Assembly: GCF_900110705.1 (NCBI RefSeq)
Contig: NZ_FOEJ01000001.1
Span: 69,501-133,500, forward strand
Direction: 5' to 3'
Source of the DNA: Loktanella sp. DSM 29012
GTDB taxonomy: Bacteria; Pseudomonadota; Alphaproteobacteria; Rhodobacterales; Rhodobacteraceae
Length of the DNA stretch: 64,000 bases
Position 1 is the first letter of the stretch. Every line of letters begins with the position of its first letter. Below are positions 19,519-30,666 of this stretch, piece by piece. Under the pieces are notes generated by a model. It was not told where the DNA came from and did not search any database. It worked only from the letters and a program-made list of their open reading frames with translations. Both the position numbers and the translations under genes were made by a program.

Positions 19519-19662
19519 ATGCGCATTGCCATTTGCCTTCTTGCAACACTCACACTTGTAGCATGTGGTACAACAACAGGCATGAATACGCCTGCCACGA
19601 TCGACGCCCCTAGCGGGGCCGACGCGGAAACTGCAACCCTGGGCAACACCGTCATCAACTAA
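19519..19662 (+). CDS. Tiny lipoprotein (47 aa)
   Basis: ATG 19519 follows a CGGAGAA ribosome-binding site. The signal MRIAICLLATLTLVAC ends in a lipobox (LVAC, Cys16). The mature part is only about 32 residues, low in complexity and rich in Thr and Ala, with no recognisable domain. The next small lipoprotein gene starts 32 bases later. Entericidin-like peptides have a similar layout, but I see no sequence match strong enough to name it. Confidence 0.65.
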   Translation: MRIAICLLATLTLVACGTTTGMNTPATIDAPSGADAETATLGNTVIN

Positions 19663-19694
19663 GACGGAGACCCCGATCTTTTGAGGAACCGAGC

Positions 19695-19826
19695 ATGACC
19701 AAGATCATATTGACCGTAGCGGCACTTGCCGCACTGACCGCCTGCGCCCAGAACGCGCCAACCGGCAACGGCACCGTGGTGACCCCCACGCCAATCATGA
19801 CCGAACCCACGATGAACAAACTCTGA
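19695..19826 (+). CDS. Tiny lipoprotein (43 aa)
   Basis: ATG 19695 is preceded by GAGGAACC. The signal MTKIILTVAALAALTAC ends in a lipobox (LTAC, Cys17). About 26 mature residues follow, rich in Thr, Pro and Asn, with repeated PT units. It resembles its 5' neighbour in design rather than in sequence. The function is unknown. Confidence 0.62.
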   Translation: MTKIILTVAALAALTACAQNAPTGNGTVVTPTPIMTEPTMNKL

Positions 19827-19869
19827 CACGACTGCCGGGCGACCCCGCGTCGCCCGGTAGTGCTGCCGT

Positions 19870-21279
19870 TTACAGCAGTTTCAGTGCGATCAGGACCCAG
19901 ACCGACAGGACGACACCGCAGGTCAGGGCATAACCGCCATTCCATCGCAGGCCGACGTGGCTTGCCGATACCTTGCCGTATTGTGCGATCAGCAGGGTGG
20001 ACGCGGTATAGGGCGATGTTGCCCCGCTCAGCGCCCAACCGCCCGTGATTGCGACAATGAACGCCGCAGGCGCGGCACCTATTTCCGCCGGGGCAGGCAG
20101 CAACGGCGCAAGCAGCGACACCGACAGGATCGGGTTCATCCCGAATTGTCCTGCCAGCGGAATGGTCCAGAACAGGACCAGCAACACGACAGGGGCGGGC
20201 ACCGACGACAGGTCGATGCCGGACGACACGATGACAGGCGATAGCAGGGCAGCGCCCAGCGACCCGATGAAACCCGCCATGGCCAGCAGCACGATTTCGG
20301 ACCTGTTTCCGGGCAGTTCGGTCATGGCATAATCCCGCGCCCGTCCCGCGACATGCAGCACCGGATGCCTGTGATGGTTCAGCACGTCCTGTTCCCCCAT
20401 CCACAGCACCGCGATCACAGGCACGACGATCATCACGACCCCAACCACGCGGACCCCGGTCCCCAGGTGCAGGCCCAGCGTCACCGCCCCGATGACCAGC
20501 AACAATGTCAGCAGCGGCATCAACCGACGCAACCACGTGCCGTCTGGCGGATCAAATGTCGCGGCTGGGCCGCTGATGCGCGGCTTGAAGATGCTGTCCA
20601 TCGCCCATCCGATGCAAACCAGGATCACACCCGACACGGCGCAGGGCAGCACGGCCCCGGCCCAGGTCGCGCCAGGGATCAGCTGGGTCGAGATCGCCAT
20701 GGAAAACGCCAGCGGCGACCAGGGCAAGGTTGCGATGAACCCGCGCTGGATCGCAACGAGCATGCGGCGCAAACGATGCCTGCGGCGTTCGGGATTCGGT
20801 TCCGACGTCACACTCTGCGCGGCAAGCCCCCCCAAGAGCTGGATCGCACCATACATCAGGATCAACCCGAACAATCCGCCGCCAGCGGTCAGCGCCAGAT
20901 AACGCCGCCCCGGCGGCTGTGAGGCGAGGAATTCACCTGTCCTGACGATCGGGGCCGAGGTCAGCGCCGCACTGCGCAATGTTGTCAGCGCAGCAAAGAA
21001 CCCGGTGATGAAACTGACCAGCATCACCGCCTCGGTGATCGCCCTGCGACCATCCGGCAAGACCACCAATGCGATCATCGTCAAAACGATGCCGATGATC
21101 AGGAACACCCGCCGCGACCAAGGAATATGGGCAGCGAACAGGGCGAGCGCCGCCACGCTGGACACCATCGAGACATTCAGAAAAGCATTGCCGCCACCCC
21201 ATTCGTAGATGCCGCGCGCGATCATCGTCACGATCAGCAGGAGGCCGCCAATCGCATCTGTCAGTGTCAATCGTTGCAT
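19870..21279 (-). CDS. Polytopic membrane protein, possible ion-transporter (IT) superfamily permease
   Basis: The protein has 469 residues with roughly 11-12 hydrophobic segments. The C-terminal half has 'FIVAITGGWALSGATSPYTASTLLIAQYGK', quoted here only as the core 'GGWALSGATSPYTAS', which resembles the re-entrant small-residue loops of IT-superfamily carriers such as DASS/ArsB types. The middle holds a polar, basic loop ('ERRRHRLRRM') and a long cytoplasmic segment after 'FKPRISG'. I do not recognise a named family. A carrier for an organic anion is an inference. It lies alone between the small lipoproteins and gyrB. Confidence 0.55.
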   Translation of the reverse strand: MQRLTLTDAIGGLLLIVTMIARGIYEWGGGNAFLNVSMVSSVAALALFAAHIPWSRRVFLIIGIVLTMIALVVLPDGRRAITEAVMLVSFITGFFAALTTLRSAALTSAPIVRTGEFLASQPPGRRYLALTAGGGLFGLILMYGAIQLLGGLAAQSVTSEPNPERRRHRLRRMLVAIQRGFIATLPWSPLAFSMAISTQLIPGATWAGAVLPCAVSGVILVCIGWAMDSIFKPRISGPAATFDPPDGTWLRRLMPLLTLLLVIGAVTLGLHLGTGVRVVGVVMIVVPVIAVLWMGEQDVLNHHRHPVLHVAGRARDYAMTELPGNRSEIVLLAMAGFIGSLGAALLSPVIVSSGIDLSSVPAPVVLLVLFWTIPLAGQFGMNPILSVSLLAPLLPAPAEIGAAPAAFIVAITGGWALSGATSPYTASTLLIAQYGKVSASHVGLRWNGGYALTCGVVLSVWVLIALKLL

Positions 21280-21391
21280 GGGTGCCTGCCTCTGGGTCAG
21301 GCTATGGATAGACGGGATAAATGCCGATCAAAACCCTGCATGAATAGCGAGGCGGCCCCAATCATTCCCACGCCGTCACAGGCAGGGGCAA

Positions 21392-21421
21392 TCGGACCGC
21401 GCAACATCATGCGCGGTCCGA
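21392..21421 (-). terminator. Hairpin behind gyrB
   Basis: Arms TCGGACCGCGC (21392-21402) and GCGCGGTCCGA (21411-21421) pair perfectly across an 8-base loop, 8 bases after the gyrB stop. The U tract on the minus strand is poor (TTGCCCC), so it may act as a 3' stabiliser or a Rho-assisted terminator. Confidence 0.6.
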
Positions 21422-21428
21422 CAAGCGT

Positions 21429-23852
<2,424 letters not shown>

Positions 23853-23926
23853 TTATCCTTGTTCTTATCCGCAAAATATATGCTTTTTTGCCGGTCCTGT
23901 CACCCGCAAACCCCCATATTTTGTAG

Positions 23927-24547
23927 TCAGACAAAGGGTATCGCAAGACCCACGGCGATCAGCAAACCGCCTGCAATCCGGTTGGTTCGGCGCAGTGCGA
24001 CAGGCGAGGTCAGCAGCGCCCGCGCCCGCCCGAAAAAGAACGCAAGGATCAAGTTGCCCATCAGCGGCACCACAAAGGATGCCGTGCAGATCGCGACCAC
24101 GTCCCAGCGCGTCAGTGCCCCCAGATCAAAGAACCCCGGCAACACCCCCATGTAGAACAGCACCGCCTTTGGGTTGCCGAGGATGACAGCCAGCCCGGCC
24201 AGAAACCCCGCCCAGATGCCGGGCCGTGTCAGACGAGAGTTCGACGCCACGCCGCTGCCCGCGTTGCGGATTACCAGCCACCCCATCACCAGGAACGTGA
24301 TGCAGGCCACCCAACGCAAGGCGGTCATGAAACCCGCATAGACCGACACGACCCAGGACACCCCGAGGATCGCCAGCAAGGGCCACAGCACGTCGCCCAC
24401 GACGACACCCAGCGCCAAAGGCCAGGCCGCGTTGAACCCACCCGACATGGTGCGCGCGATCAATGCAACCCAGACAGGTCCCGGCGTCAGAAACAACGCA
24501 AAAAGCGCACCGACATAAAGCGCCATATCACCAGCCGAGATCGTCAA
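23927..24547 (-). CDS. LysE family exporter
   Basis: About 206 residues with six predicted membrane segments. The LysE/RhtB hallmark 'LFALFLTPGPVWVALIARTMSGG' is at the N-terminus (core TPGP). I prefer the TTG at 24547, which overlaps the stop of the GNAT gene (TTGA) and gives an N-terminus like other Rhodobacterales members. An upstream ATG at 24589 and an internal ATG at 24526 are alternatives. Members export amino acids or related metabolites; the substrate cannot be predicted. It is coupled to the GNAT gene. Confidence 0.85.
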   Translation of the reverse strand: MTISAGDMALYVGALFALFLTPGPVWVALIARTMSGGFNAAWPLALGVVVGDVLWPLLAILGVSWVVSVYAGFMTALRWVACITFLVMGWLVIRNAGSGVASNSRLTRPGIWAGFLAGLAVILGNPKAVLFYMGVLPGFFDLGALTRWDVVAICTASFVVPLMGNLILAFFFGRARALLTSPVALRRTNRIAGGLLIAVGLAIPFV

Positions 24548-25071
24548 AACAGATGCCCCACCAGATCGACCCGTGCCTGAAAATCCCATGCGCTGCCCCG
24601 CAGTGGCAGGATCATCAGCCCGTCATCGACCCGTGATTTCATTCCTTGGGTCTGCGCGTCGCCCAGCAGCGCGTAGGTCAGCGTGTTATTGGCCCGCAGA
24701 AATCCGTGACCCGCGTAGATCGGCCTGTCGCCGAACAGCACGACAAATTCCGCAAGCGACGCACGCGCCTGCGTCAACGCCTCTGTCAAGAGCGCGCCTG
24801 CAATACCCTGCCCGCGACATGCAGGATCGGTCGCCACCTCGGCCAGACCGATGATCGGCACCAGTCGCGCCCCCAGCCGGATGTCGCGCATCAACAGCGC
24901 CACATGCCCCAGGATGTCGCCGTCCCGGCGCGCCACGATCCGCAGATGGTGGCGCTGCTTGAAAAATGACCGACCATCGAAACCGGGGCCGAACGCGCGG
25001 TCAAGCAGGGCCGCGATCGCTCGGTCATCCTGCGCGGTCAACGCCATTTCGGGAATGACATCAATCTGCAT
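24544..25071 (-). CDS. GNAT family N-acetyltransferase
   Basis: The protein has 175 residues. The acetyl-CoA loop is 'GLAEVATDPACRGQGIAGALL' (core RGQGIAGALL, about residues 85-100), preceded by the beta strands 'HVALLMRDIRLG'. The N-terminal part ('AFGPGFDGRSFFKQRHHLRIVAR') matches a subgroup annotated near NodA-like acyltransferases. The target is unknown. Its start overlaps the recF stop and its end overlaps the LysE gene, so all three are probably made from one mRNA. Confidence 0.85.
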   Translation of the reverse strand: MQIDVIPEMALTAQDDRAIAALLDRAFGPGFDGRSFFKQRHHLRIVARRDGDILGHVALLMRDIRLGARLVPIIGLAEVATDPACRGQGIAGALLTEALTQARASLAEFVVLFGDRPIYAGHGFLRANNTLTYALLGDAQTQGMKSRVDDGLMILPLRGSAWDFQARVDLVGHLF

Positions 25072-26179
25072 GGCTTGGCTCCGGTGTCACCGTCGACGCG
25101 CCGGCGCTGTCGGTCACGCGCAGGTATTGCCCGCGCGCACCCAGCGCATCAAACAGCCCCGGTTCCGTTCCCGTCATCCAGGCCTGAGCGCCCAGCGCGC
25201 AGATCTCGTCATAGAGTGCGGCCCGCCGGTCCGCATCGAGGTGCGCCGCAACCTCGTCCAGCAGCAGGATCGGCGGCTGGCCAGTATCGCGCGCGAGCGC
25301 GCGGGCATTCGCGAGGATCAGACTGATCAGCAGCGCCTTCTGCTCGCCCGTCGAACAGTCGCGTGCAGGCACGCCCTTGACTGCATAGACCGCTTCCAGA
25401 TCGCTGCGGTGCGGTCCCGACAGCGTGCGCCCCGCCGCCATGTCGCGCCCCCGACCGTCCTGGAACGCCGCCAGCAGGGCCTCGGCCCCGTCGGCCATGA
25501 TCTCGCCAGTGTCCGTCAGCGCCAGTTCGGCTATCGGAAATGCCGTCGCGGCTCCGTCCTGAGCTGCAATCAGGGCTGCGACACAGACCGCGCGGTTGGC
25601 TTGCACTACGGCCCCCGCTTCGGCCATCTGCTGCTCCAGCGCGCCATACCAGTGGGCGTCGCGCACCATGTCCTTCAGCAGGCGATTGCGTTCGCGCATC
25701 GCGCGCTCGTAACGCAGGCTCGCCTCGGCGTGGTCAGGTACAAAGGACAGTGTTGCGCGGTCCAGAAACCGCCGCCGCCCCTCGGCCCCCTCAATCCACA
25801 ACCGGTCCATCGCGGGGATCAGCCACAGCACCCGCACCACGCTGGCCAGTGCGGTCTGCGTCGCGGCCTTGCCATCGATCGTGACCGTCCGGGACGCGGT
25901 GCCCTCCGCCCCAGTCACCAATTCGGTCACCCGGCCAGTGTTGCTCAGTTCGGCTGAAATCTTCCATCCCAGCGCCTCTGGTTTGCGCGCGACGTCGCCG
26001 GTCTGGGCACGCCGCAGCCCGCGGCCCGGAGACAAATAGGAAATCGCCTCGATCAGGTTGGTCTTGCCCGCACCGTTCGGGCCATGAATCGCCACTGGAC
26101 GCGCATCGACGTCCAGCACCGCCCGCTTGTGCGAGCGAAAGTGCGACAGCTGCAAATGCGTCACCGCAAGGCTGGTCAC
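25061..26179 (-). CDS. recF: DNA replication and repair protein RecF
   Basis: The protein has 372 residues. The GTG start at 26179 (MTSLAVTHLQLSHFRSHK) gives the usual N-terminus. Walker A is 'GPNGAGKT' (residues 33-40). The ABC signature-like segment is 'CSTGEQKALLISLILANA' and Walker B is 'PPILLLDEVAAHLD' near residue 320. RecF loads RecA at single-strand gaps with RecO and RecR. It is placed after dnaN as in most bacteria, separated from it by a dispersed repeat and a hairpin. Confidence 0.96.
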   Translation of the reverse strand: MTSLAVTHLQLSHFRSHKRAVLDVDARPVAIHGPNGAGKTNLIEAISYLSPGRGLRRAQTGDVARKPEALGWKISAELSNTGRVTELVTGAEGTASRTVTIDGKAATQTALASVVRVLWLIPAMDRLWIEGAEGRRRFLDRATLSFVPDHAEASLRYERAMRERNRLLKDMVRDAHWYGALEQQMAEAGAVVQANRAVCVAALIAAQDGAATAFPIAELALTDTGEIMADGAEALLAAFQDGRGRDMAAGRTLSGPHRSDLEAVYAVKGVPARDCSTGEQKALLISLILANARALARDTGQPPILLLDEVAAHLDADRRAALYDEICALGAQAWMTGTEPGLFDALGARGQYLRVTDSAGASTVTPEPSHAD

Positions 26180-26188
26180 GCGGCATCC

Positions 26189-26221
26189 ATTCTTCTGGTC
26201 AAAAATATCCCCGCCGGAGGC
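26189..26221. repeat. Dispersed intergenic repeat, copy A
   Basis: TTCTTCTGGTCAAAAATATC followed by CCCGCCGGAGGC lies between dnaN and recF. The CTGGTCAAAAATATCC core is identical to copy C near 56707, with a variant on the other strand at 59517-59544. Confidence 0.75.
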
Positions 26222-26247
26222 ATCGGATAATCGTCAGATTATCCGAT
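26222..26247 (-). terminator. Hairpin overlapping the dnaN stop codon
   Basis: Arms ATCGGATAATC and GATTATCCGAT pair over 11 bases with a GTCA loop. The right arm touches the dnaN TGA (26247-26249). The minus strand then continues into the repeat, with GATATTTTTGACC about 20 bases later. It could end or attenuate transcription between dnaN and recF. Confidence 0.6.
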
Positions 26248-27365
26248 CAAACCCGCATCGGCATGACAACATAAACCGCAGAGGTGTCATTGCCTTCGCG
26301 CATCAGCGTCGGATCACCGGACGAGTTGAACAGGAACACCGCATTCTCGCGATCCACCTGGCTTGCGATTTCCAGCAGGTATTTCGCGTTGAACCCGATC
26401 TCCAGACGCTCATCGCTATAGGCCACGGCCAGCTCTTCTTCGGCGTTGCCGCTGTCGGGGGCATTCACCGACAGGATCAGACGATCCTCGTCCAGTTGCA
26501 GTTTCACGGCGCGCGACCGCTCGGAACTGACGGTCGCGACCCGGTCCACCGCCTTGGCAAACTCAGAGGCGTCGACTTCCATCTTGCGGGTGTTGCCGGT
26601 CGGAATGACGCGGGTGTAGTCGGGGAATGTCCCGTCGATCACCTTGGACGTCAACGTGATGTCCGGTGTGGCGAACCGCACCTTGGTCTCGGACACCGAC
26701 ACGGCCACCTGCAAATCGTCATCATCCAGCAGCTTGCGCAGCTCGCCCACGGTCTTGCGCGGGACGATCACACCGGCCATGCCGGATGCGCCCTGTGGCA
26801 GATCTGCGTCGATGCGCGCCAGCCTGTGACCGTCAGTCGCGACACAGCGCAGAACCTTGCCGCCCTCGCCGTCAGCCTCGTGCATGTAGACACCGTTGAG
26901 GTAATAGCGCGTCTCTTCGGTCGAGATTGCGAATTTAGCCTTGTCGAACAAGCGGCGCAGCACCGGTGCCGGCGCGCTGAAGTTGGTGGTGTAGTCGGAT
27001 GTCGCCATCACCGGGAAATCTTCGCGCGGCAGCGTCGCCAGCTGGAAATTCGAACGGCCTGCCTGAATCGTCAGACGTCCGGAGGCCGTATCCTCGGACA
27101 AGGTGACCAATGCACCATCCGGCAATTTGCGCACGATCTCGTTCAGCGTGACGGCAGCCACCGTCGTCGCACCGGCGCGGTCAACCTTGGCAGGCGCGCG
27201 GTCCACAACCTCGATATCCAGATCGGTGGCGCGGAACTGCACGGTGTCGCCTTCGGCCTCGATCAGGACGTTGGCCAGGATCGGAATGGTGTTGCGCCGC
27301 TCGACGACCGATTGCGCCTGTGCAACCGCCTTGAGTAGGCTGGCCCGTTCGATGCTGAATTTCAT
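26247..27365 (-). CDS. dnaN: DNA polymerase III sliding clamp (beta subunit)
   Basis: The protein has 372 residues with the three repeated clamp folds. It begins 'MKFSIERASLLKAVAQAQSVVERRNTIPILANVL' (core 'ERRNTIPILANVLI') and ends with 'VYVVMPMRV', the typical clamp C-terminus that forms part of the client-binding cleft. It encircles DNA and tethers polymerase III. It lies 102 bases downstream of dnaA in the standard order. Confidence 0.97.
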   Translation of the reverse strand: MKFSIERASLLKAVAQAQSVVERRNTIPILANVLIEAEGDTVQFRATDLDIEVVDRAPAKVDRAGATTVAAVTLNEIVRKLPDGALVTLSEDTASGRLTIQAGRSNFQLATLPREDFPVMATSDYTTNFSAPAPVLRRLFDKAKFAISTEETRYYLNGVYMHEADGEGGKVLRCVATDGHRLARIDADLPQGASGMAGVIVPRKTVGELRKLLDDDDLQVAVSVSETKVRFATPDITLTSKVIDGTFPDYTRVIPTGNTRKMEVDASEFAKAVDRVATVSSERSRAVKLQLDEDRLILSVNAPDSGNAEEELAVAYSDERLEIGFNAKYLLEIASQVDRENAVFLFNSSGDPTLMREGNDTSAVYVVMPMRV

Positions 27366-27467
27366 GGTCGTCCCCGTCGTTGACCGGCCACCCGCGGGCC
27401 GGACCGTGACGCTACTGCTTTTCGGCTCCGACTCAAGGGTTTTTCAAACGATTTATCCGCTGTGTGG

Positions 27468-28838
27468 CTACTCTTCCAGCGCGCGTCGCAGGTTTTCCAG
27501 ATCATCCGCGATCTGGCTGTCGGTTTGGGCCAGATCCTCGATCTTGCGCACCCCGTGCATCACGGTCGTGTGGTCCCGCTTGCCGAACCGGCGACCAATG
27601 TCAGGCAGCGACCGGCTGGTCATGGTTTTCGACAGATACATCGCCACCTGACGCGGCCGGGCAAAGCTGCGGACGCGTTTCGGCCCCAGCATGTCGGACA
27701 GGCGAATGTGGTAGTAATCGCTGACCTTGCGCTGGATTTCCTCGACCGTGACCTTGCGGTCATTGGCACGCAGAATATCCGCCAGACAGTCGATCGTCTG
27801 ATCCATGTCGATATCCAGCCCCACCAGGCTTGCGTGGGCGAACAGGCGGACCAATGCGCCCTCCAGGACACGCACGTTCGTTGTGATCCGCTGGGCCAGG
27901 AATTCCAGCACACCGGGTGCAACCTTGAGGTCAGGATAGATGTCCTGCTGCTGGGCCACCTTGGACTGCAACACGCCAAGGCGCAGTTCGTAATCCGTCG
28001 GATGAAGGTCGATCACCAGACCGCATTGCAGGCGCGACCGCATGCGGTCTTCCATGTTCTTGATTTCACCGGGCGCGCGGTCGCCGGACAGAATGACCTG
28101 CTTACGGGCGTCGACCAATGCGTTGAACGTGTGAAAGAATTCTTCCTGTGTCGAATCCTTGCCGCCCATGAACTGGACGTCATCGACCAGCAATACGTCA
28201 ACGGACCGCAGCAGGTGCTTGAATTCCATCATCTTGCGTTCGCGCAGCGCGGTGATGAACCGATACATGAACCGTTCGGCCGACAGATACAGCACGTTCA
28301 GCTCTGGCTGGCGCAGGCGGATCTCGTTGGCGATGGCGTGCATCAGGTGGGTCTTGCCCAGGCCGACGCCGGAATACAGGAACAGCGGGTTGAATGTGAC
28401 GGGTCCGCCCTCGGCCACACGGCGTGCTGCGGCATGTGCCAGCTCGTTGGGTTTGCCCACGACGAAATTGTCGAATGTCATCTGCGGGTCCAGCGGCAGG
28501 CCCAGCGGGTCGGAATCATGTCCGAAATCGGCGGTCGATGTCTTGGCAGTGGCGGCCTTGACCGGCTGGGCCTCGGACGGGTTCGCCTGACGATCGGCAT
28601 TCACGCCAAACCGCAGGCGGCTGACTTCCTGACCGTTGCGGTTGAAACTGTAGACGATCATATCGCCAAAATGCTGTTCGACGTAATTTCCGATAAAGGC
28701 CGTCGGCACATCAAAGGACACGACGCCATCGGAAACACCAGCGTATTCCAGAGAGGCAATCCAGCTTTGGAATTTTGCCTTGCTCATGCTGTTCCGTAGA
28801 TCGTCCTGTACCCGTCCCCACGCGGTCGCTTCGCCCAT
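27468..28838 (-). CDS. dnaA: Chromosomal replication initiator DnaA
   Basis: The protein has 456 residues from ATG 28838 (MGEATAWGRVQDDL). The extra upstream frame is not protein-like. Domain I is the N-terminal 'KAKFQSWIASLEYAG' region. The AAA+ domain has Walker A 'GVGLGKTHLMHA', Walker B 'VDVLLVDDVQF' and the sensor region. Domain IV carries the DNA-binding signature 'FARPRQVAMYLSKTMTSRSLPDIGRRFGKRDHTTVMHG', quoted here by its core 'GKRDHTTVMHG'. It melts the origin and controls initiation. Binding sites upstream of its own gene are not obvious. Confidence 0.97.
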   Translation of the reverse strand: MGEATAWGRVQDDLRNSMSKAKFQSWIASLEYAGVSDGVVSFDVPTAFIGNYVEQHFGDMIVYSFNRNGQEVSRLRFGVNADRQANPSEAQPVKAATAKTSTADFGHDSDPLGLPLDPQMTFDNFVVGKPNELAHAAARRVAEGGPVTFNPLFLYSGVGLGKTHLMHAIANEIRLRQPELNVLYLSAERFMYRFITALRERKMMEFKHLLRSVDVLLVDDVQFMGGKDSTQEEFFHTFNALVDARKQVILSGDRAPGEIKNMEDRMRSRLQCGLVIDLHPTDYELRLGVLQSKVAQQQDIYPDLKVAPGVLEFLAQRITTNVRVLEGALVRLFAHASLVGLDIDMDQTIDCLADILRANDRKVTVEEIQRKVSDYYHIRLSDMLGPKRVRSFARPRQVAMYLSKTMTSRSLPDIGRRFGKRDHTTVMHGVRKIEDLAQTDSQIADDLENLRRALEE

Positions 28839-29343
28839 TTTGCCTGCCCTGTTTCCCAAATCATCTCGACAGGGTCTCCCTGCCGCGCCGCACATCAGAC
28901 CGGGGCGGATCGCACATCTCCAAGAGCCTAACCCTGGACATGGCACCATCGCCGTCTTGTTCACGCCAACGGATCGGATGACCCGTCACCGCCTTGCGTG
29001 GGATACACGGACTGTGCAGACGCGGGTGCGCAGAGCACCCGGACACAGACACAGAACAAGCGTTCGCACGAAATGAATTTCGCGCGCTGATCCTCGCTTT
29101 TCTGTCGAAAGCACGACGCCTAAGGAACACATCGCTGGGCCGCCGCATACCGGCGCAAACCCGTTCCTGTTTGGTCGCGGCCCTCCATGTTCCCCCCGGA
29201 ACGAAGTGAATCGCTGGGTGAAGTTAGCAAGGTGTCAGAGGGCATCACAACCGCAACAACGCGCTTGACTCACGACTCCGTGCGAAAGAATCCCTGACCC
29301 CTTTGAAACGTCACAAATTTTTTACAGCGGCGACTCGGGCATG
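28839..29343 (-). promoter_or_regulatory. 505-base dnaA upstream region
   Basis: There is no gene here that I can support. It must hold the dnaA promoter and leader, since the rpsT terminator lies at its upstream end. I looked for the DnaA box TTATCCACA and close variants on both strands and found none clustered, so I do not call a replication origin here. Weak -35/-10-like pairs exist but none stands out. Confidence 0.45.
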
Positions 29344-29373
29344 AAAAAAGCGCGCCCCGGCAGGAGCGCGCTT
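29344..29373 (-). terminator. rpsT intrinsic terminator
   Basis: Read on the minus strand, AAGCGCGC pairs with GCGCGCTT across a 10-base loop and is followed by six T (A run at 29344-29349). It ends 34 bases after the rpsT stop. Confidence 0.9.
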
Positions 29374-29406
29374 GATCGTCGTCATTGGGCCACAGAGGCC
29401 CCAGAA

Positions 29407-29670
29407 TCAGCCCAGTGCTTTGACGCGGCTGGCCAGGCGGGACATCTTGCGGGCCGCTGTGTTCTTGTGGACGACACCCTTGGTGACGCCGCGCATCAGC
29501 TCGGGCTGTGCGGCCTTCAGGGCAGCAGCAGCAGCGGCCTGATCGCCAGAGGCGATGGCCTCTTCGACGGTGCGCAGGAATGTGCGGATACGCGAACGGC
29601 GCATCTTGTTGACGGCAAAACGGGCTTCGTTCTGTTTTGCGCGCTTCTTGGACTGTGGTGTATTGGCCAT
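29407..29670 (-). CDS. rpsT: 30S ribosomal protein S20
   Basis: The protein has 87 residues. It begins '[21 protein letters not shown]' (core 'SKKRAKQNE') and has the family's basic helices and '[20 protein letters not shown]'. It binds the 5' domain of 16S rRNA. It stands directly upstream of dnaA, as in other alphaproteobacteria, and has its own terminator. Confidence 0.98.
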   Translation of the reverse strand: MANTPQSKKRAKQNEARFAVNKMRRSRIRTFLRTVEEAIASGDQAAAAAALKAAQPELMRGVTKGVVHKNTAARKMSRLASRVKALG

Positions 29671-29815
29671 GCTGGGCTTCCTTCGGGTCGATCAAATACT
29701 GTTATAGCGCCTGAACGGCCCGCCCGGGTTTTCATCTACCGGGTTGATCTGCCAAAGCGGGCATCACGCGCATGTAGGGCGGCCTATAAGGGGCGCCGCC
29801 CCGTTTGGAAACCCC

Positions 29816-30592
29816 TTACTTGTCGCGGAACTGCGCCTCGCGCTTTTCCTGAAACGCCGCCATGCCCTCTTTCTGGTCCTGCGTCGCGAACAGACCATAG
29901 AAGGTGCGCCGTTCGTAATTCAGGCCCTCGGCCAGCGAGACCTCGAACGACCGGTTCACGGTGTCCTTGACCGCCATGGAGGCAAGCAGCGACTTTGCCG
30001 CTATTTTCGCGGCGGCACCGCGCGCCTCGTCCATCAGCTTTTTCGCAGGAACGACCCGGCTGACCAGGCCAGAGGCCAGCGCCTCTTCGGCATCCATGAA
30101 ACGGCCCGTCAGGTTCATATCCATTGCCTTGGCCTTGCCGACGGCATGCGCCAGACGCTGCGTGCCGCCCATGCCGGGGATGACGCCCAGATTGATTTCA
30201 GGCTGGCCGAACTTGGCCGTATCGGCCGCGATGATGAAATCACACATCATCGCCAATTCGCACCCGCCACCCAATGCATAGCCGGCCACTGCGGCGATCA
30301 CGGGCTTGCGGATCGCGGTGATGCGTTCGGACTGCGCCTGGAAATAGGCCTGGCCGACCATGTCGACATAGGACTTGTCTGCCATCTCGGTGATGTCCGC
30401 ACCGGCGGCAAACGCCTTTTCCGATCCGGTGACGATGATGCAGCGGGTCTGGTCGGACCCATCGGCCTCTTCCAGCGCCTGGCACAATTCCTGAAGCAAT
30501 TGCTGATTGAGGGCATTCAGCGCGTCAGGACGGTTCAATGTGATAACCGTGATGTCATCGCTGGTGTCGACTGTAATGGTCTCAAAGGCCAT
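29816..30592 (-). CDS. Enoyl-CoA hydratase
   Basis: The protein has 258 residues of the crotonase fold. The oxyanion-hole and catalytic segments are '[11 protein letters not shown]' (residues 60-70), '[11 protein letters not shown]' with Glu112 and '[20 protein letters not shown]' with Glu132. Both glutamates match the catalytic pair of mitochondrial-type ECHS1 hydratases, so the enzyme should hydrate short-chain enoyl-CoA in fatty or amino acid breakdown. The position between mutM and rpsT is conserved in Rhodobacterales. Confidence 0.95.
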   Translation of the reverse strand: MAFETITVDTSDDITVITLNRPDALNALNQQLLQELCQALEEADGSDQTRCIIVTGSEKAFAAGADITEMADKSYVDMVGQAYFQAQSERITAIRKPVIAAVAGYALGGGCELAMMCDFIIAADTAKFGQPEINLGVIPGMGGTQRLAHAVGKAKAMDMNLTGRFMDAEEALASGLVSRVVPAKKLMDEARGAAAKIAAKSLLASMAVKDTVNRSFEVSLAEGLNYERRTFYGLFATQDQKEGMAAFQEKREAQFRDK

Positions 30593-30666
30593 GCGGCACT
30601 CCGTTTGATCGGGTCATTTGGTCGTGTCAGGCAACCGTGTTGCTTCAAACACGCGCGGCGATCAAG

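Noticed and set aside
27440-27470. TTTATCCGCT near the dnaA-dnaN junction as a DnaA box.
   Set aside because: Only partly similar to TTATCCACA and single; not enough to call a box or an origin.
29271-29300. Plus-strand TTGACT with a downstream AT-rich hexamer as a promoter.
   Set aside because: No plus-strand gene follows, and the spacing match is unremarkable.
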